Shown one piece after another: positions 1-10,025 of a DNA stretch of 15,791 bases (within the stretch, counting starts at the first letter, position 1; every line of letters starts with the position of its first letter). A program made the translations under genes and the position numbers. Origin of the DNA: Bacteroidales bacterium (GTDB lineage: Bacteria; Bacteroidota; Bacteroidia; Bacteroidales; UBA932); NCBI GenBank assembly GCA_024683255.1, contig JAIKYL010000008.1, positions 1 to 15,791 on the forward strand. The letters run 5' to 3'. The notes under the pieces were generated by a model. That model searched no databases. It was not told where the DNA came from and worked only from the letters and a program-made list of their open reading frames with translations.

Positions 1-491
1 CCAAGCTGGTGTGCGCCTCCGCTCCTGCGGCTCCGGCCCAGAATTCCGGCCTGGTGGCCTATGAAAGCGACGACAACTTTGTGAAGTTTGTCTATGCGGC
101 CACGTTCAATTTCCGCCGCCAGGCGGATGCCGGTCCCGCCGCGGGCCAGCTGCAGCTGCTGGTAGAGGAGAACGGCCAGCAAAAGAGTACCGTTTCCCTC
201 AGCATGGAAGGCATCGTGGGTGCTAACAACGTTATTTGGCTCCGCCTGGTAAAACAGGCCGATACCTACACCGCCTGGTACTCCGTGGACGGCAGGAAGT
301 ATGAAAAGATGGGTACGGCACAGGCCGTGCTCAAGGATGTGCAGGTGGGTGTGACAGCCTGTGAAGGAGCCCAGCCCGCTATGATGCGGGGCTTTGGCGG
401 TCCCGGCCGCGGCGGCATGCAGATGCCCGTTGCAGCACCGCTCAAGGCCGCTTTCGAAGAGTTCAAGATTAAATCCGCCGGTACCAAGTAA
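1..491 (+). CDS. C-terminal end of a secreted carbohydrate-active protein (concanavalin-like domain), 5' truncated
   Basis: The reading frame is open from the window edge (first full codon at 3) to TAA at 489-491, so only about 162 C-terminal residues are visible and the start lies upstream. The segment GLVAYESDDNFVKFVY, followed by VIWLRLVKQADTYTAWYSVDGRKYEKMG, has the pattern of the concanavalin-A-like beta-sandwich found at the C-terminus of many GH43 beta-xylosidase-type enzymes (also the DUF1349 type): 'xGLxxYxxDxNxVKxxx' then 'WLRLxxxxxxxxAxYSxDGxxW'. A Gly/Arg/Met-rich loop (MMRGFGGPGRGGMQM) is inserted before the last strand, FEEFKI. The catalytic domain is not in the window, so the enzyme family cannot be read. 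GH43 is the likeliest guess; any secreted protein with this accessory domain is possible. The stop overlaps the next start by one base (TAATG), so the two genes are probably co-translated. Confidence 0.7.
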   Translation, partial: KLVCASAPAAPAQNSGLVAYESDDNFVKFVYAATFNFRRQADAGPAAGQLQLLVEENGQQKSTVSLSMEGIVGANNVIWLRLVKQADTYTAWYSVDGRKYEKMGTAQAVLKDVQVGVTACEGAQPAMMRGFGGPGRGGMQMPVAAPLKAAFEEFKIKSAGTK

Positions 492-1084
492 TGTTCCCCG
501 GAATCCGCATCATGCTTTCGGTACTCCTGCTTGTGGGCTGTTTTCGTACGGCCTGTGCGCAGGAGACCCTGCATGCGTCGTCCCATGGGGTGCTGCAGGC
601 TGTCTGCGAGGGTCCGGACGGCATGCAATGGGCTGTTACGGATGCGGGGGAAATCCTGCACTCGGCAGACGGCCTTGCCTGGACCGTCCTGGATTTCAAT
701 GTGCAGTATGCCGGTTTTTACCCTCCGGTGGATTTCCGTGCCGTGGCCTCCGGCGGAGGCTCGGTGATGGTGGCGGGAGTGGATGCCGAAGGCCACCTGG
801 CCGTGTATACCTCCAGCCGCGGCTCCGTGTGGAGCCCCCGTTCCCTGGACTATACGGAAGGAGGGGAGCGGCTTGTGCTGGATGTGGAGCCGGTCTCGCT
901 CAGCTATGATACCCTGCGGGACAGTTTTTTCCTTTGCGGTACCAGCGGAACCCTCTTCGAGATGCCGGGCTGTTCGCATTGCAACCGCCTCACCCGTTAT
1001 CCAACCGACACGCTGTATGTCCGCTTGCGGGCGGGATTCAACGTGATGCTCCTGGGCAGTGGCGGCTTCCGGAAAGTGGAATAG
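491..1084 (+). CDS. Small secreted Asp-box / beta-propeller-like protein of unknown function
   Basis: This is a 197-residue protein. A hydrophobic leader (residues about 8-23) ends in TACAQ, suggesting signal peptidase I cleavage after about residue 24. ATG at 491 overlaps the previous stop by one base; an in-frame ATG at 512 (residue 8) is an alternative start. The mature part has short repeats like the BNR/YCF48 propeller families: WAVTDAGEILHSADGLAW (about 47-64), then MVAGVDAEGHLAVYTSSRGSVW (two parts, about 93-114), then FFLCGTSGTLFEM (about 146-158). HSADGLAW is close to the Asp-box S-x-D-x-G-x-x-W. At under 200 residues it has too few blades for a full propeller, so it may be a partial propeller or may oligomerise. 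Two Cys (C161, C164) near the C-terminus could form a disulfide. No catalytic residues are recognisable. Its place between a glycosidase end and two esterases suggests an accessory role in polysaccharide use; that is inference. Confidence 0.75.
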   Translation: MFPGIRIMLSVLLLVGCFRTACAQETLHASSHGVLQAVCEGPDGMQWAVTDAGEILHSADGLAWTVLDFNVQYAGFYPPVDFRAVASGGGSVMVAGVDAEGHLAVYTSSRGSVWSPRSLDYTEGGERLVLDVEPVSLSYDTLRDSFFLCGTSGTLFEMPGCSHCNRLTRYPTDTLYVRLRAGFNVMLLGSGGFRKVE

Positions 1085-3378
<2,294 letters not shown>

Positions 3379-3380
3379 CT

Positions 3381-4907
3381 ATGAAAAAGTATCTGATCAT
3401 TGCGGCAGCGGCGCTCTGCCTGTGCGCCTGTGCCAAGCAGGTTCCCGGTCAGGTTAATGTGACCGGCGGCACCATCCAGGGTACGGTCCTGGAGAACGTT
3501 ACCGTTTACAAAGGAATCCCCTTTGCAGCCCCGCCCGTGGGCGATTTCCGTTGGAAGGCCCCCCAGCCTGTGGTGGCCTGGCAGGGGATTAAGGAGTGCA
3601 AGGAATTCGGTCCCAATCCCATGCAAGGAAACGGTGAAGGCTGCTCTGAAGACTGCCTGTACCTGAATGTATGGACTCCAGCCAGAAGCCCTAAGGACAA
3701 ATTGCCTGTAATGGTCTGGATCTATGGCGGAGGCTTTGCCGGCGGCGCCACTTCCTATTACGACGGCACGCTCCTTTCCCAGAAAGGCGTGGTTGTGGTG
3801 AGTGTGGCCTACCGCGTGGGCAAGCTGGGCTTCCTGTCCCTGCCTGAGCTGTCGGCCGAAGATCCCAACGGCGTCAGCGGCAACTACGGTCTGCTGGACC
3901 AGATCGCCGGCCTTCAGTGGGTGAAGGACAATATCGCCAAGTTCGGCGGAGACCCTTCCAACGTGACCATTTTCGGCGAATCGGCCGGTGGCATTTCCGT
4001 GAGCATGCTGTGCGCTTCGCCGCTGGCCAAGGGCCTGTTCCAGCGGGCTATTTCCCAGAGCGGCGGTTCCTTCGGCCCCACCAACCCCCAGTCCTATCCC
4101 GGCGAGAACATGCAGACTCTGGCCGTTGCCCAGCAGGCCAACCAGGCCTGGGCCAAGGGCGCTTTTGGCGAAGATTATACGCTTGAGCAGCTGCGTGCGG
4201 CCGATGCCAAGGCCGTAATGGGTGGTTTCGGCGGTTCCGGCGGCTGGCCTGTGACGGACGGCTACGTGATTCCGGACGACCAGTACAAGCTGTACGAGGC
4301 CGGGAAGTACAACGATGTGGATGTGCTCATCGGCTACAACTCCGACGAAGGCCTCAGCTTCGGCTTCTCCTTCGGCGGCGGCAGCCATCAGGACCAGGTC
4401 CGTTCCCGTTATGAGGATTATGCCGATGCCCTTCTGGCCGCCTATCCCGTGGAGGCCGACGGAAAGGTGGGCAAGACCGCCCGTGACCTCACCCGCGACG
4501 CCGCCTTCGGCTGGCAGACCTGGGCCTGGGCCCGCCTGCAGGAAAAGACCGGCAAGGGCAAGGTCTGGCTCTACTATTTTGACCAGCATCCGGAGTATCC
4601 GGAGGACAGCCCCCGCTTCGGCCAGGGTTCCCCGCACGGTCAGGACGTAGCCTATGTCTTCGGCAATCCGGAAGAGGTGCAGCCCACGGACATGGCGCTC
4701 TCCGGCTGGATGATGTCTTACTGGAGCAACTTCGCCAAGACGGGTGATCCCAACGGCGAAGGTCTCCCGGAGTGGCCGCGCTTCCGCAATGAAGAACCTC
4801 AGAGCATGGTGCTCACCGGTGAAGGCTGCTACGCAGCCCCCGTCCCCTCCGAGAAAGCCCTGTGGGTCCTGGACGAGTACTTTGCCTGGCGCCGCAGTCA
4901 GGAATAG
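3381..4907 (+). CDS. Type-B carboxylesterase lipoprotein (para-nitrobenzyl esterase / former CE10 family)
   Basis: This 508-residue protein is full length for the carboxylesterase B family. The leader MKKYLIIAAAALCLCAC suggests a lipoprotein (Cys about 17), though the lipobox (L-C-A-C) is imperfect. Family hallmarks are visible in order: YKGIPFAAPP (43-52), the EDCLYLNVW signature (90-98), the oxyanion loop YGGGFAGG (115-122), the nucleophile elbow GESAGG with S201, the acid E323 in SDEG, and the catalytic His H419 in SPHGQDVAYVFGN. All three triad residues are present, so it should be active on a carboxylic ester. Members near xylanolytic genes are often implicated in removing small acyl groups; the natural substrate here is unknown. 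It is the last gene of the 1-4907 run and is followed by a strong hairpin. Confidence 0.93.
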   Translation: MKKYLIIAAAALCLCACAKQVPGQVNVTGGTIQGTVLENVTVYKGIPFAAPPVGDFRWKAPQPVVAWQGIKECKEFGPNPMQGNGEGCSEDCLYLNVWTPARSPKDKLPVMVWIYGGGFAGGATSYYDGTLLSQKGVVVVSVAYRVGKLGFLSLPELSAEDPNGVSGNYGLLDQIAGLQWVKDNIAKFGGDPSNVTIFGESAGGISVSMLCASPLAKGLFQRAISQSGGSFGPTNPQSYPGENMQTLAVAQQANQAWAKGAFGEDYTLEQLRAADAKAVMGGFGGSGGWPVTDGYVIPDDQYKLYEAGKYNDVDVLIGYNSDEGLSFGFSFGGGSHQDQVRSRYEDYADALLAAYPVEADGKVGKTARDLTRDAAFGWQTWAWARLQEKTGKGKVWLYYFDQHPEYPEDSPRFGQGSPHGQDVAYVFGNPEEVQPTDMALSGWMMSYWSNFAKTGDPNGEGLPEWPRFRNEEPQSMVLTGEGCYAAPVPSEKALWVLDEYFAWRRSQE

Positions 4908-4940
4908 TGTGTTTTTCGGAAACACCTATTTATTTGCGAC

Positions 4941-4986
4941 TTATGTAAATACCCTGCTGCAATCTTACAGCAGGGTATTTGCATAA
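4941..4986 (+). terminator. Strong hairpin terminator after the esterase run
   Basis: Arms 4941-4959 and 4968-4986 are complementary over 19 bp with one G-U pair (T4946 with G4981) around an 8-base loop. The core CCCTGCTG/CAGCAGGG is GC-rich, and flanking A/T runs sit inside the stem (AAAT before, ATTT after). It lies 34 bases after the carboxylesterase stop and before the sigma-factor gene. The near symmetry means it could act in both directions. A classical long U tract after the stem is lacking. Confidence 0.8.
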
Positions 4987-5053
4987 CACATTCAATCTCA
5001 ATCTTTTTCGCAATAGTACGCAGTATTCTGCAAAAAGGAACGTTATTTAATTG

Positions 5054-5599
5054 ATGGAAGAACAGGAACTGGCCAGCAGATGTGCCCGGAGGGACAGGGA
5101 AGCACGGGAAGAGCTGTTCAAGCGGTATAGTCCCCGCTTGTATGCCCTGTGTGTGCGCTATACCCGGAACCGCCAGGAGGCCGATGACCTGCTGCAGGAC
5201 GCCTTCATCCGGGTGTTCGACCGGATGGGCAGGTTCCGCTGGCAGGGCGAAGGATCTCTGTACCGCTGGATGAGCCGCCTTACGCTTTACCTGTTCTTTG
5301 ACAAGGCGCGGCGAAGGCGCCTGATGCGGGAAACGGACATAGGCCCGCTGGAAGAATCGCTCCCGGAACCGGACTATCAGGAGACCCTGCAGGTCCCGCC
5401 GGAAAAGCTGAAAACCTTCATAGACGGCCTCCCGGAACGGTACCGGACGGTATTTCAACTCTACTGTATTGATAATTTGTCCCATGCGGAAATTGCCGGA
5501 CTGCTGGGAATTAAGGAAAAGACTTCATCGGCCGATTTGGCACGCGCACGGGTGCTGCTCTCCAAACAAATAAAAGCCTATCTCCATGAAAACGAATAA
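5054..5599 (+). CDS. ECF-family RNA polymerase sigma factor
   Basis: This 181-residue sigma-70-family factor of the extracytoplasmic-function type has only regions 2 and 4. Region 2 (about 20-88) includes EELFKRYSPRLYALCVRYTRNRQEADDLLQD in two pieces and the promoter-melting/-10 recognition segment FRWQGEGSLYRWMSRLTLYLFFD. Region 4 (about 118-176) has LPERYRTVFQLYCIDNLSH followed by the helix-turn-helix AEIAGLLGIKEKTSSADLARAR. A TTG at 5051 would add one residue, but ATG 5054 is the natural start; AAGGAA at 5035-5040 is a weak possible ribosome site. It overlaps the next gene by 14 bases, the usual arrangement of a sigma factor with its anti-sigma partner. Its regulon cannot be read; the adjacent promoters are candidates. 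Confidence 0.93.
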   Translation: MEEQELASRCARRDREAREELFKRYSPRLYALCVRYTRNRQEADDLLQDAFIRVFDRMGRFRWQGEGSLYRWMSRLTLYLFFDKARRRRLMRETDIGPLEESLPEPDYQETLQVPPEKLKTFIDGLPERYRTVFQLYCIDNLSHAEIAGLLGIKEKTSSADLARARVLLSKQIKAYLHENE

Positions 5600-6668
5600 A
5601 GACTGGGCCGATGCCCTTCGCGAACAATGCTTCCCGGAAGAGGTCTCCCCTTCCGAGGGAAGCTGGGCGGGCATTACCGTTGCCCTGCGCCGGAGAACTG
5701 CACGCCGATGGAGCCTTGCCGCCGCCCTGGCCCTCTTGCTTCCGGTAGGTGGAGTACTGCTTTTCAAACCCTCGTCACCGGCTCCTATGCTGACCCAGGA
5801 GCATACGGTACTGGAATCCTCGGTACCTGAACTGCTGGCGTCTCTCCCTCCTTCCAGTCGGGTGGCCTCTTTGAGCCAGCGGAAAGCGGCTGCTGCGCCT
5901 GTGGAAACGGTGAATGAAATTGTAGAGCCAGTAGCTGAAACTGTGGAGCCGGAAGTTACCCCTGAGGAGCCGGTAACAGTTACAGTGGAAATACCTGTAT
6001 CTGAGCCGGAGGAAGAAACAGTTGCACAGTTTGAAGAGCTTCTGGACGAAGAACAGCCCCGGCGAGCTAAAAGAGTGTCCGTGACCCTTCAGGGTGGAAG
6101 TTCCCTGGGGCAGCGGGATTCCTATCCGCTGCAGGAATATGCCAAAAGGATGAGCTCTCAGACAAAATCGGCCAATCTCTTCTGGAATAATATAATCAAC
6201 AACGGTCAGGCGGACCAGCTGCATTACAGGCACGACCTTCCGCTTAGCCTGGCCCTTACCCTTCGCTGGGACCTGTCTTCCAGGTTGGCCCTTGAAAGCG
6301 GCATCAGCTATACCTATCTTCATTCCTATGGGGAACAAACCGGCCATCAGCAACTCCATTTTGTTGGCATTCCGCTCAAGCTGGACGTGCGGCTGTTTTC
6401 GGCAGGTCCGCTGGATGTAAGTGTTGGTGCTTACGGTATGGGAGAAAAGTGCCTGAGCGCCGTCCAGGGAGGAGTCCGGTACCCGGAGACTGCCGTGCAG
6501 TGGTCGGCCGGCGCATTCCTGGTTGCAGGTTACCGGCTGGGCTCCTTTGCCACCCTGTACCTGCAGCCGTCCCTGTCCTATTACTTCACCAAAACAACGC
6601 TCATCACCTACCGGACGGAGAATCCCCTGGGCTTCACCCTTCAGGCCGGTTTGAGGTTTCATCTTTAG
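5586..6668 (+). CDS. Putative anti-sigma protein: cytoplasmic N-terminus, one TM helix, Pro/Glu linker, outer-membrane beta-barrel-like domain
   Basis: This is a 360-residue protein. Residues 1-40 are cytoplasmic by the positive-inside rule (RRRTARR at 35-41) and contain WADALREQ...PSEGSWAGI, resembling N-termini of proteins encoded next to ECF sigma factors in Bacteroidetes. One TM helix lies at about 42-60. Residues about 62-163 are a low-complexity Pro/Glu/Val/Thr linker with repeated VEPV/EPE units. Residues about 164-360 read as alternating amphipathic strands (VSVTLQGGSSLG, LPLSLALTLRWDL, LALESGISYTYLHS, LHFVGIPLKLDVRLF, TLYLQPSLSYYF) ending in FTLQAGLRFHL, typical of outer-membrane beta-barrel (PorT-like) domains with an aromatic/hydrophobic terminal strand. 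The start overlaps the sigma gene by 14 bases. I infer that it binds the sigma factor from the membrane; direct evidence is positional plus topology. Confidence 0.75.
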   Translation: MKTNKDWADALREQCFPEEVSPSEGSWAGITVALRRRTARRWSLAAALALLLPVGGVLLFKPSSPAPMLTQEHTVLESSVPELLASLPPSSRVASLSQRKAAAAPVETVNEIVEPVAETVEPEVTPEEPVTVTVEIPVSEPEEETVAQFEELLDEEQPRRAKRVSVTLQGGSSLGQRDSYPLQEYAKRMSSQTKSANLFWNNIINNGQADQLHYRHDLPLSLALTLRWDLSSRLALESGISYTYLHSYGEQTGHQQLHFVGIPLKLDVRLFSAGPLDVSVGAYGMGEKCLSAVQGGVRYPETAVQWSAGAFLVAGYRLGSFATLYLQPSLSYYFTKTTLITYRTENPLGFTLQAGLRFHL

Positions 6669-6696
6669 GCGCGCAGTACTTTTCACTTTTATGCGT

Positions 6697-6704
6697 TATA
6701 TTTG
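6697..6704 (+). promoter_or_regulatory. -7 box (TATATTTG) of a Bacteroidetes promoter for the lipoprotein gene
   Basis: TATATTTG fits the Bacteroidetes -7 consensus TAnnTTTG. It lies 22 bases before the ATG at 6727, leaving a short leader. No convincing TTTG -33 box is found 19 bases upstream. The box overlaps codons of an earlier in-frame ATG at 6691, which supports the later start. Confidence 0.55.
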
Positions 6705-6726
6705 CAGAATCAACCATTCCACAGTA

Positions 6727-7509
6727 ATGAAACGCTTATTCGCTTTTTTAGGTATTGCCGCCGCCATGGTAGCTTGTGACAAAGAACAGCCCTGGAGTGA
6801 CCCTACCCAAGAGGAAGATGCTCCTCTTTTCAATATCACCAGGACGGACCTTAGCAGCATATCTTTTGACCTGGATGACATTTCAGATCCCGGTACCATC
6901 ACCTCGCCGGTGAATTATTTTACCAATGTCTCGTGGGAAGAGTGGCGGCATATGAGCAATCCGGAAAGACACGAAGTCCTGGAAGTCCCGGAAGCCACTC
7001 TTAAACAGATGACCACCCGGGCGCTGGTGGAATCGGCCCTTAACCATCCGGAACTGGGCATCGTCAACTACGCGTACAATTATCCCCTGGCAGCCATGGA
7101 CCATTTCGTGGAAAACACCGGACTCATGCGGGAGCTCTATTCCCGCAAGAATGCCCCGGATGTCCTTATCTGGGCATATGGGCAGGCCGCCCTGGATCCG
7201 CTTTATCTGCTGGATCCGGATGCCGCCTGGCAAAACCGGGATTATGAGGCCAATATGTCGCTGGACAAGCTGGATTACCTATCCTTCAAGGCCTTTGACC
7301 TGCTCATGGCCAGCAGTCATTTTGACTTTTCCCACTCCCAGTATCTGGACTATTTCAAATCAACAACCGCCTATAAGATTTCGGAAGAGGGGCTGGATCT
7401 TTCCGGAGAAACCACCTATTACTGCGAACCCCTCCTCATAATCTGGGATAAATACTTCGGCAAGCTGGCACCCGGCATCTGCCTGGGCTCGGACCCTTAC
7501 AGGTTTTAG
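6727..7509 (+). CDS. Lipoprotein of unknown function
   Basis: This is a 260-residue protein. An in-frame ATG at 6691 exists, but it precedes the -7 box, and starting at 6727 gives a clean leader (MKRLFAFLGIAAAMVAC) with lipobox V-A-C at C17. After an acidic spacer (about 18-50), the central part holds LKQMTTRALVESALNHPEL (92-110) and FVENTGLMRELYSRKNAPDVLI (two halves, 127-148). This pattern of 'MTT.ALVE..L.HP' followed by 'LxRELxxRKNAxxVL' recalls uncharacterised secreted proteins of Bacteroidetes; I cannot name a family. The C-terminal third is Asp/Tyr/Phe-rich (LDYLSFKAFDLL, HFDFSHSQYLDYF) and ends in DPYRF. No enzyme motif is recognised. It follows the sigma/anti-sigma pair by 58 bases and may be part of the same response system or its target. 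Confidence 0.75.
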   Translation: MKRLFAFLGIAAAMVACDKEQPWSDPTQEEDAPLFNITRTDLSSISFDLDDISDPGTITSPVNYFTNVSWEEWRHMSNPERHEVLEVPEATLKQMTTRALVESALNHPELGIVNYAYNYPLAAMDHFVENTGLMRELYSRKNAPDVLIWAYGQAALDPLYLLDPDAAWQNRDYEANMSLDKLDYLSFKAFDLLMASSHFDFSHSQYLDYFKSTTAYKISEEGLDLSGETTYYCEPLLIIWDKYFGKLAPGICLGSDPYRF

Positions 7510-7515
7510 CCAGCG

Positions 7516-7554
7516 GCAAAGCCTGTGATAAGTCGGTTTTTTTCCGTATTTTTG
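7516..7554 (+). promoter_or_regulatory. Promoter of the GH95 gene with a 21-base block shared with the GH43 promoter
   Basis: The -7 box TATTTTTG is at 7547-7554. The expected -33 position, 19 bases upstream, reads TGTG (7524-7527), one base off TTTG. A 21-base block (7516-7536, containing CTGTGATAAGTCGG) spans the -33 region. It recurs with one mismatch at 9972-9992, with the same 10-base gap to the -7 box. The block may be an operator or activator site, or part of an alternative sigma promoter. Confidence 0.7.
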
Positions 7555-7569
7555 TAAAAAACAAATGAT

Positions 7570-9906
7570 ATGAAAAAAGCCGTCTGTATGCTGGCCGCGC
7601 TGTGCCTCCTGGCCGCTTGCCGGGAAAAGCCGCAGGAACTGCTGTTGCATTACAATGAGCCTGCTCAATTCTTTGAGGAGGCTCTCCCGCTGGGGAACGG
7701 CCGGCTGGGTGCCATGGTCTATGGCAGAGTGACGCAGGAGGAACGCATTTCCCTTAATGACATCACCCTATGGACCGGAGAGCCGGACAGGGGGCCGGAG
7801 CATCCGGACCTGCAGATGGTGGGGCTCACGGGCTCCGGAGCTGAGACCCTGCAGGCCATCCGGGAAGCCCTGGAGCAGGAGGACTACAAGAAGGCGGAAG
7901 AGCTGCAGTTGGGCCTCCAGGGACATTTCACGGAGAGTTATCAGCCGCTGGGAAGCCTTTATATCCATTATCTGGACTCGGCCGATATAACTGACTACCG
8001 CAGGGAATTGAACCTCTCTACGGCCACGGCAACGGTCTCCTGCCTCAAGGACGGGCAGCCTTTCCGGGCCAGTTGCTTTGTGTCGGCTCCGGATTCTGTA
8101 ATTGTGCTGCGGCTCACTTCGGGGGCCGGGATTGATGCCGATGTCCGGCTGGACAGCCCCCTGGACCACGAAAACGTGGCTTTCCCGGACCGCCTGGCCA
8201 TTGACGGATACGCCCGCTGGCACGCTTATCCCAATTATTATTACGGTGAAAAGCTGCAGATGCCTCTCTCAGACCCTTCCCGCGGCATCCATTTCCGGAC
8301 GCTTCTGGGCTGCAAGCCGGAGGACGGATCGGCCGTAGTGGAAGACGGACTCCTGAAGCTTCGCGGCTGCCACGACGTAATGCTGTACGTGGTTAATTCC
8401 ACCAGTTTCAACGGCTTTGACAAAGACCCTGTCCGCGAGGGGAAAGACTATAAAGCGTTGGCATCGGCCAACTTTGACCGCGTGGCTAGGAAGAATTACA
8501 ACGCCCTCCGGAAAGTCCACGAGGCCGATTTCGGGCAGTTCATGGGCCGCGTGAGCCTGGACCTGGGCGCCACGCCGGATTCCGTGAAGGTCCTTCCCAC
8601 GGACGTGCAGCTAAAGCGCTATACAGACCTCCAGGAAGCCAATCCGGAGCTGGAGGCCCTGTACTACCAGTATGGCCGGTATCTCCTTATTTCCAGCTCC
8701 CGTACGGACGGGGTTCCCGCCAACCTGCAGGGCCTCTGGAACGAGAGTATGGAGCCGCCGTGGAGCTGCAACTACACCATCAACATCAACCTGGAAGAGA
8801 ACTACTGGCCGGCCGAAGCGGCGGCCCTGCCGGAGATGCACGAGGCCATGCTTTCCTTTGTCCGGAATCTTTCCATCAGCGGTATGCCCGTGGCTCAGCG
8901 GCTCTACGGGGTCAGACGCGGTTGGAACGCCGGACACAATTCCGACATCTGGGCCACGGCTACGCCGGTGGGTCTGGGGACGGGGGTTCCCATGTGGGCC
9001 AACTGGACCATGGGCGGTGCCTGGTGCGCCACCCATATCTGGGAGCACTACCTTTTCACCAGGGACCGTGCAGCGCTGGAACGGGACTATCCCGCCCTCC
9101 GGGGTGCGGCCGAATTCTGCCTGGACTTCCTGGTGGAAAAGGACGGGGAACTCATTACTTCGCCGGGTACATCGCCGGAAAATGACTACATAACACCCGA
9201 CGGCTACAACGGCTCCACGCTCTATGGCGCCACGGCCGATCTGGCTTTGGTGCGGGAATGCCTCACAGACGCCGTTAAAGCCGCCCGGGAACTGGGTACG
9301 GATGCCGCCTTCTTGGAAGAGGCCGAAGGTGCGTTGGGGCGCCTCCGAGGCTATCATATCGGCTCGCAGGGCCAGCTTCAGGAATGGTATTACGACTGGG
9401 CCGACAGGGATCCCCAGCACCGGCATCAGTCCCATCTTATCGGAGTGTATCCCGGGCATCAGATTGAGGCCGGCTCGGAGCTGGCCGATGCGGCCCTAAA
9501 GACCCTGGAGATCCGGGGCTTCGAGACCACCGGCTGGAGCTGCGGCTGGCGCATCAACCTTTATGCCCGCCTGCAAGACGGGGAGAATGCCTATAAGATG
9601 TACCGCCGGCTGCTCCGTTATGTGAGTCCGGACCGCTACCGGGGCCCGGACGCCCGCCGGGGCGGCGGCACCTATCCCAACCTCATGGACGCCCACTCGC
9701 CCTTCCAGATTGACGGCAACTTCGGCGGCTGCGCCGGGGTGATGGAAATGCTCCTGCAGAGCGCCGAGGACGGTACCCTACAGACCCTGCCGGCCCTGCC
9801 GTCGGCCTGGCCCAGCGGCTCCGTCAAAGGCCTCCGTACCCGCGGAGGTAAGACCGTGGATCTAACTTGGAAAAACGGTAAAGTTCAGAAACTGACAGTC
9901 CGGTGA
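7570..9906 (+). CDS. GH95 glycosidase lipoprotein (alpha-L-fucosidase or alpha-L-galactosidase)
   Basis: This 778-residue protein is normal length for GH95. The lipobox is LAAC at C17. An N-terminal beta-sandwich region (about 25-290, beginning [28 protein letters not shown]) is typical of the family. The (alpha/alpha)6 barrel follows. It holds the paired Asn N405 and N407 in YTININ, followed by EENYWPAE; the proposed general acid E537 in SPGTSPEN; and D715 in FQIDGNFGG. These match the N421/N423/E566/D766 set known from Bifidobacterium AfcA, so all catalytic residues appear intact. In corn-xylan loci of Bacteroides ovatus a GH95 acts on L-galactose, so the neighbouring arabinoxylan-type genes make alpha-L-galactosidase a serious alternative to fucosidase. 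It has its own promoter. Confidence 0.94.
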   Translation: MKKAVCMLAALCLLAACREKPQELLLHYNEPAQFFEEALPLGNGRLGAMVYGRVTQEERISLNDITLWTGEPDRGPEHPDLQMVGLTGSGAETLQAIREALEQEDYKKAEELQLGLQGHFTESYQPLGSLYIHYLDSADITDYRRELNLSTATATVSCLKDGQPFRASCFVSAPDSVIVLRLTSGAGIDADVRLDSPLDHENVAFPDRLAIDGYARWHAYPNYYYGEKLQMPLSDPSRGIHFRTLLGCKPEDGSAVVEDGLLKLRGCHDVMLYVVNSTSFNGFDKDPVREGKDYKALASANFDRVARKNYNALRKVHEADFGQFMGRVSLDLGATPDSVKVLPTDVQLKRYTDLQEANPELEALYYQYGRYLLISSSRTDGVPANLQGLWNESMEPPWSCNYTININLEENYWPAEAAALPEMHEAMLSFVRNLSISGMPVAQRLYGVRRGWNAGHNSDIWATATPVGLGTGVPMWANWTMGGAWCATHIWEHYLFTRDRAALERDYPALRGAAEFCLDFLVEKDGELITSPGTSPENDYITPDGYNGSTLYGATADLALVRECLTDAVKAARELGTDAAFLEEAEGALGRLRGYHIGSQGQLQEWYYDWADRDPQHRHQSHLIGVYPGHQIEAGSELADAALKTLEIRGFETTGWSCGWRINLYARLQDGENAYKMYRRLLRYVSPDRYRGPDARRGGGTYPNLMDAHSPFQIDGNFGGCAGVMEMLLQSAEDGTLQTLPALPSAWPSGSVKGLRTRGGKTVDLTWKNGKVQKLTVR

Positions 9907-9971
9907 TTCCACTACTTTTGCCGCCAGTACATACAGAATGCACAGAAGATGGTTTTTGTGGATTCGCGGCA

Positions 9972-10010
9972 GCAAAGTCTGTGATAAGTCGGCAATTATC
10001 TGTATTTTTG
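9972..10010 (+). promoter_or_regulatory. Promoter of the GH43 gene with the shared 21-base block
   Basis: The -7 box TATTTTTG is at 10003-10010, and TGTG sits at the -33 position (9980-9983). The block at 9972-9992 matches 7516-7536 at 20 of 21 bases with equal spacing to the -7 box and to the start codon (54 bases from block start to ATG in both). It lies in the 119-base gap after the GH95 stop. Confidence 0.7.
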
Positions 10011-10025
10011 TACAAATCTACTGAT

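Noticed and set aside
6691..6726. Earlier in-frame start of the unknown lipoprotein
   Set aside because: It would place the start codon upstream of the TATATTTG box and give a poor N-terminus; ATG 6727 gives a clean lipoprotein leader.
9903..10025. GTG-initiated N-terminal extension of the GH43 protein
   Set aside because: The extension translates the promoter and 5' leader, and the lipoprotein signal begins at 10026.
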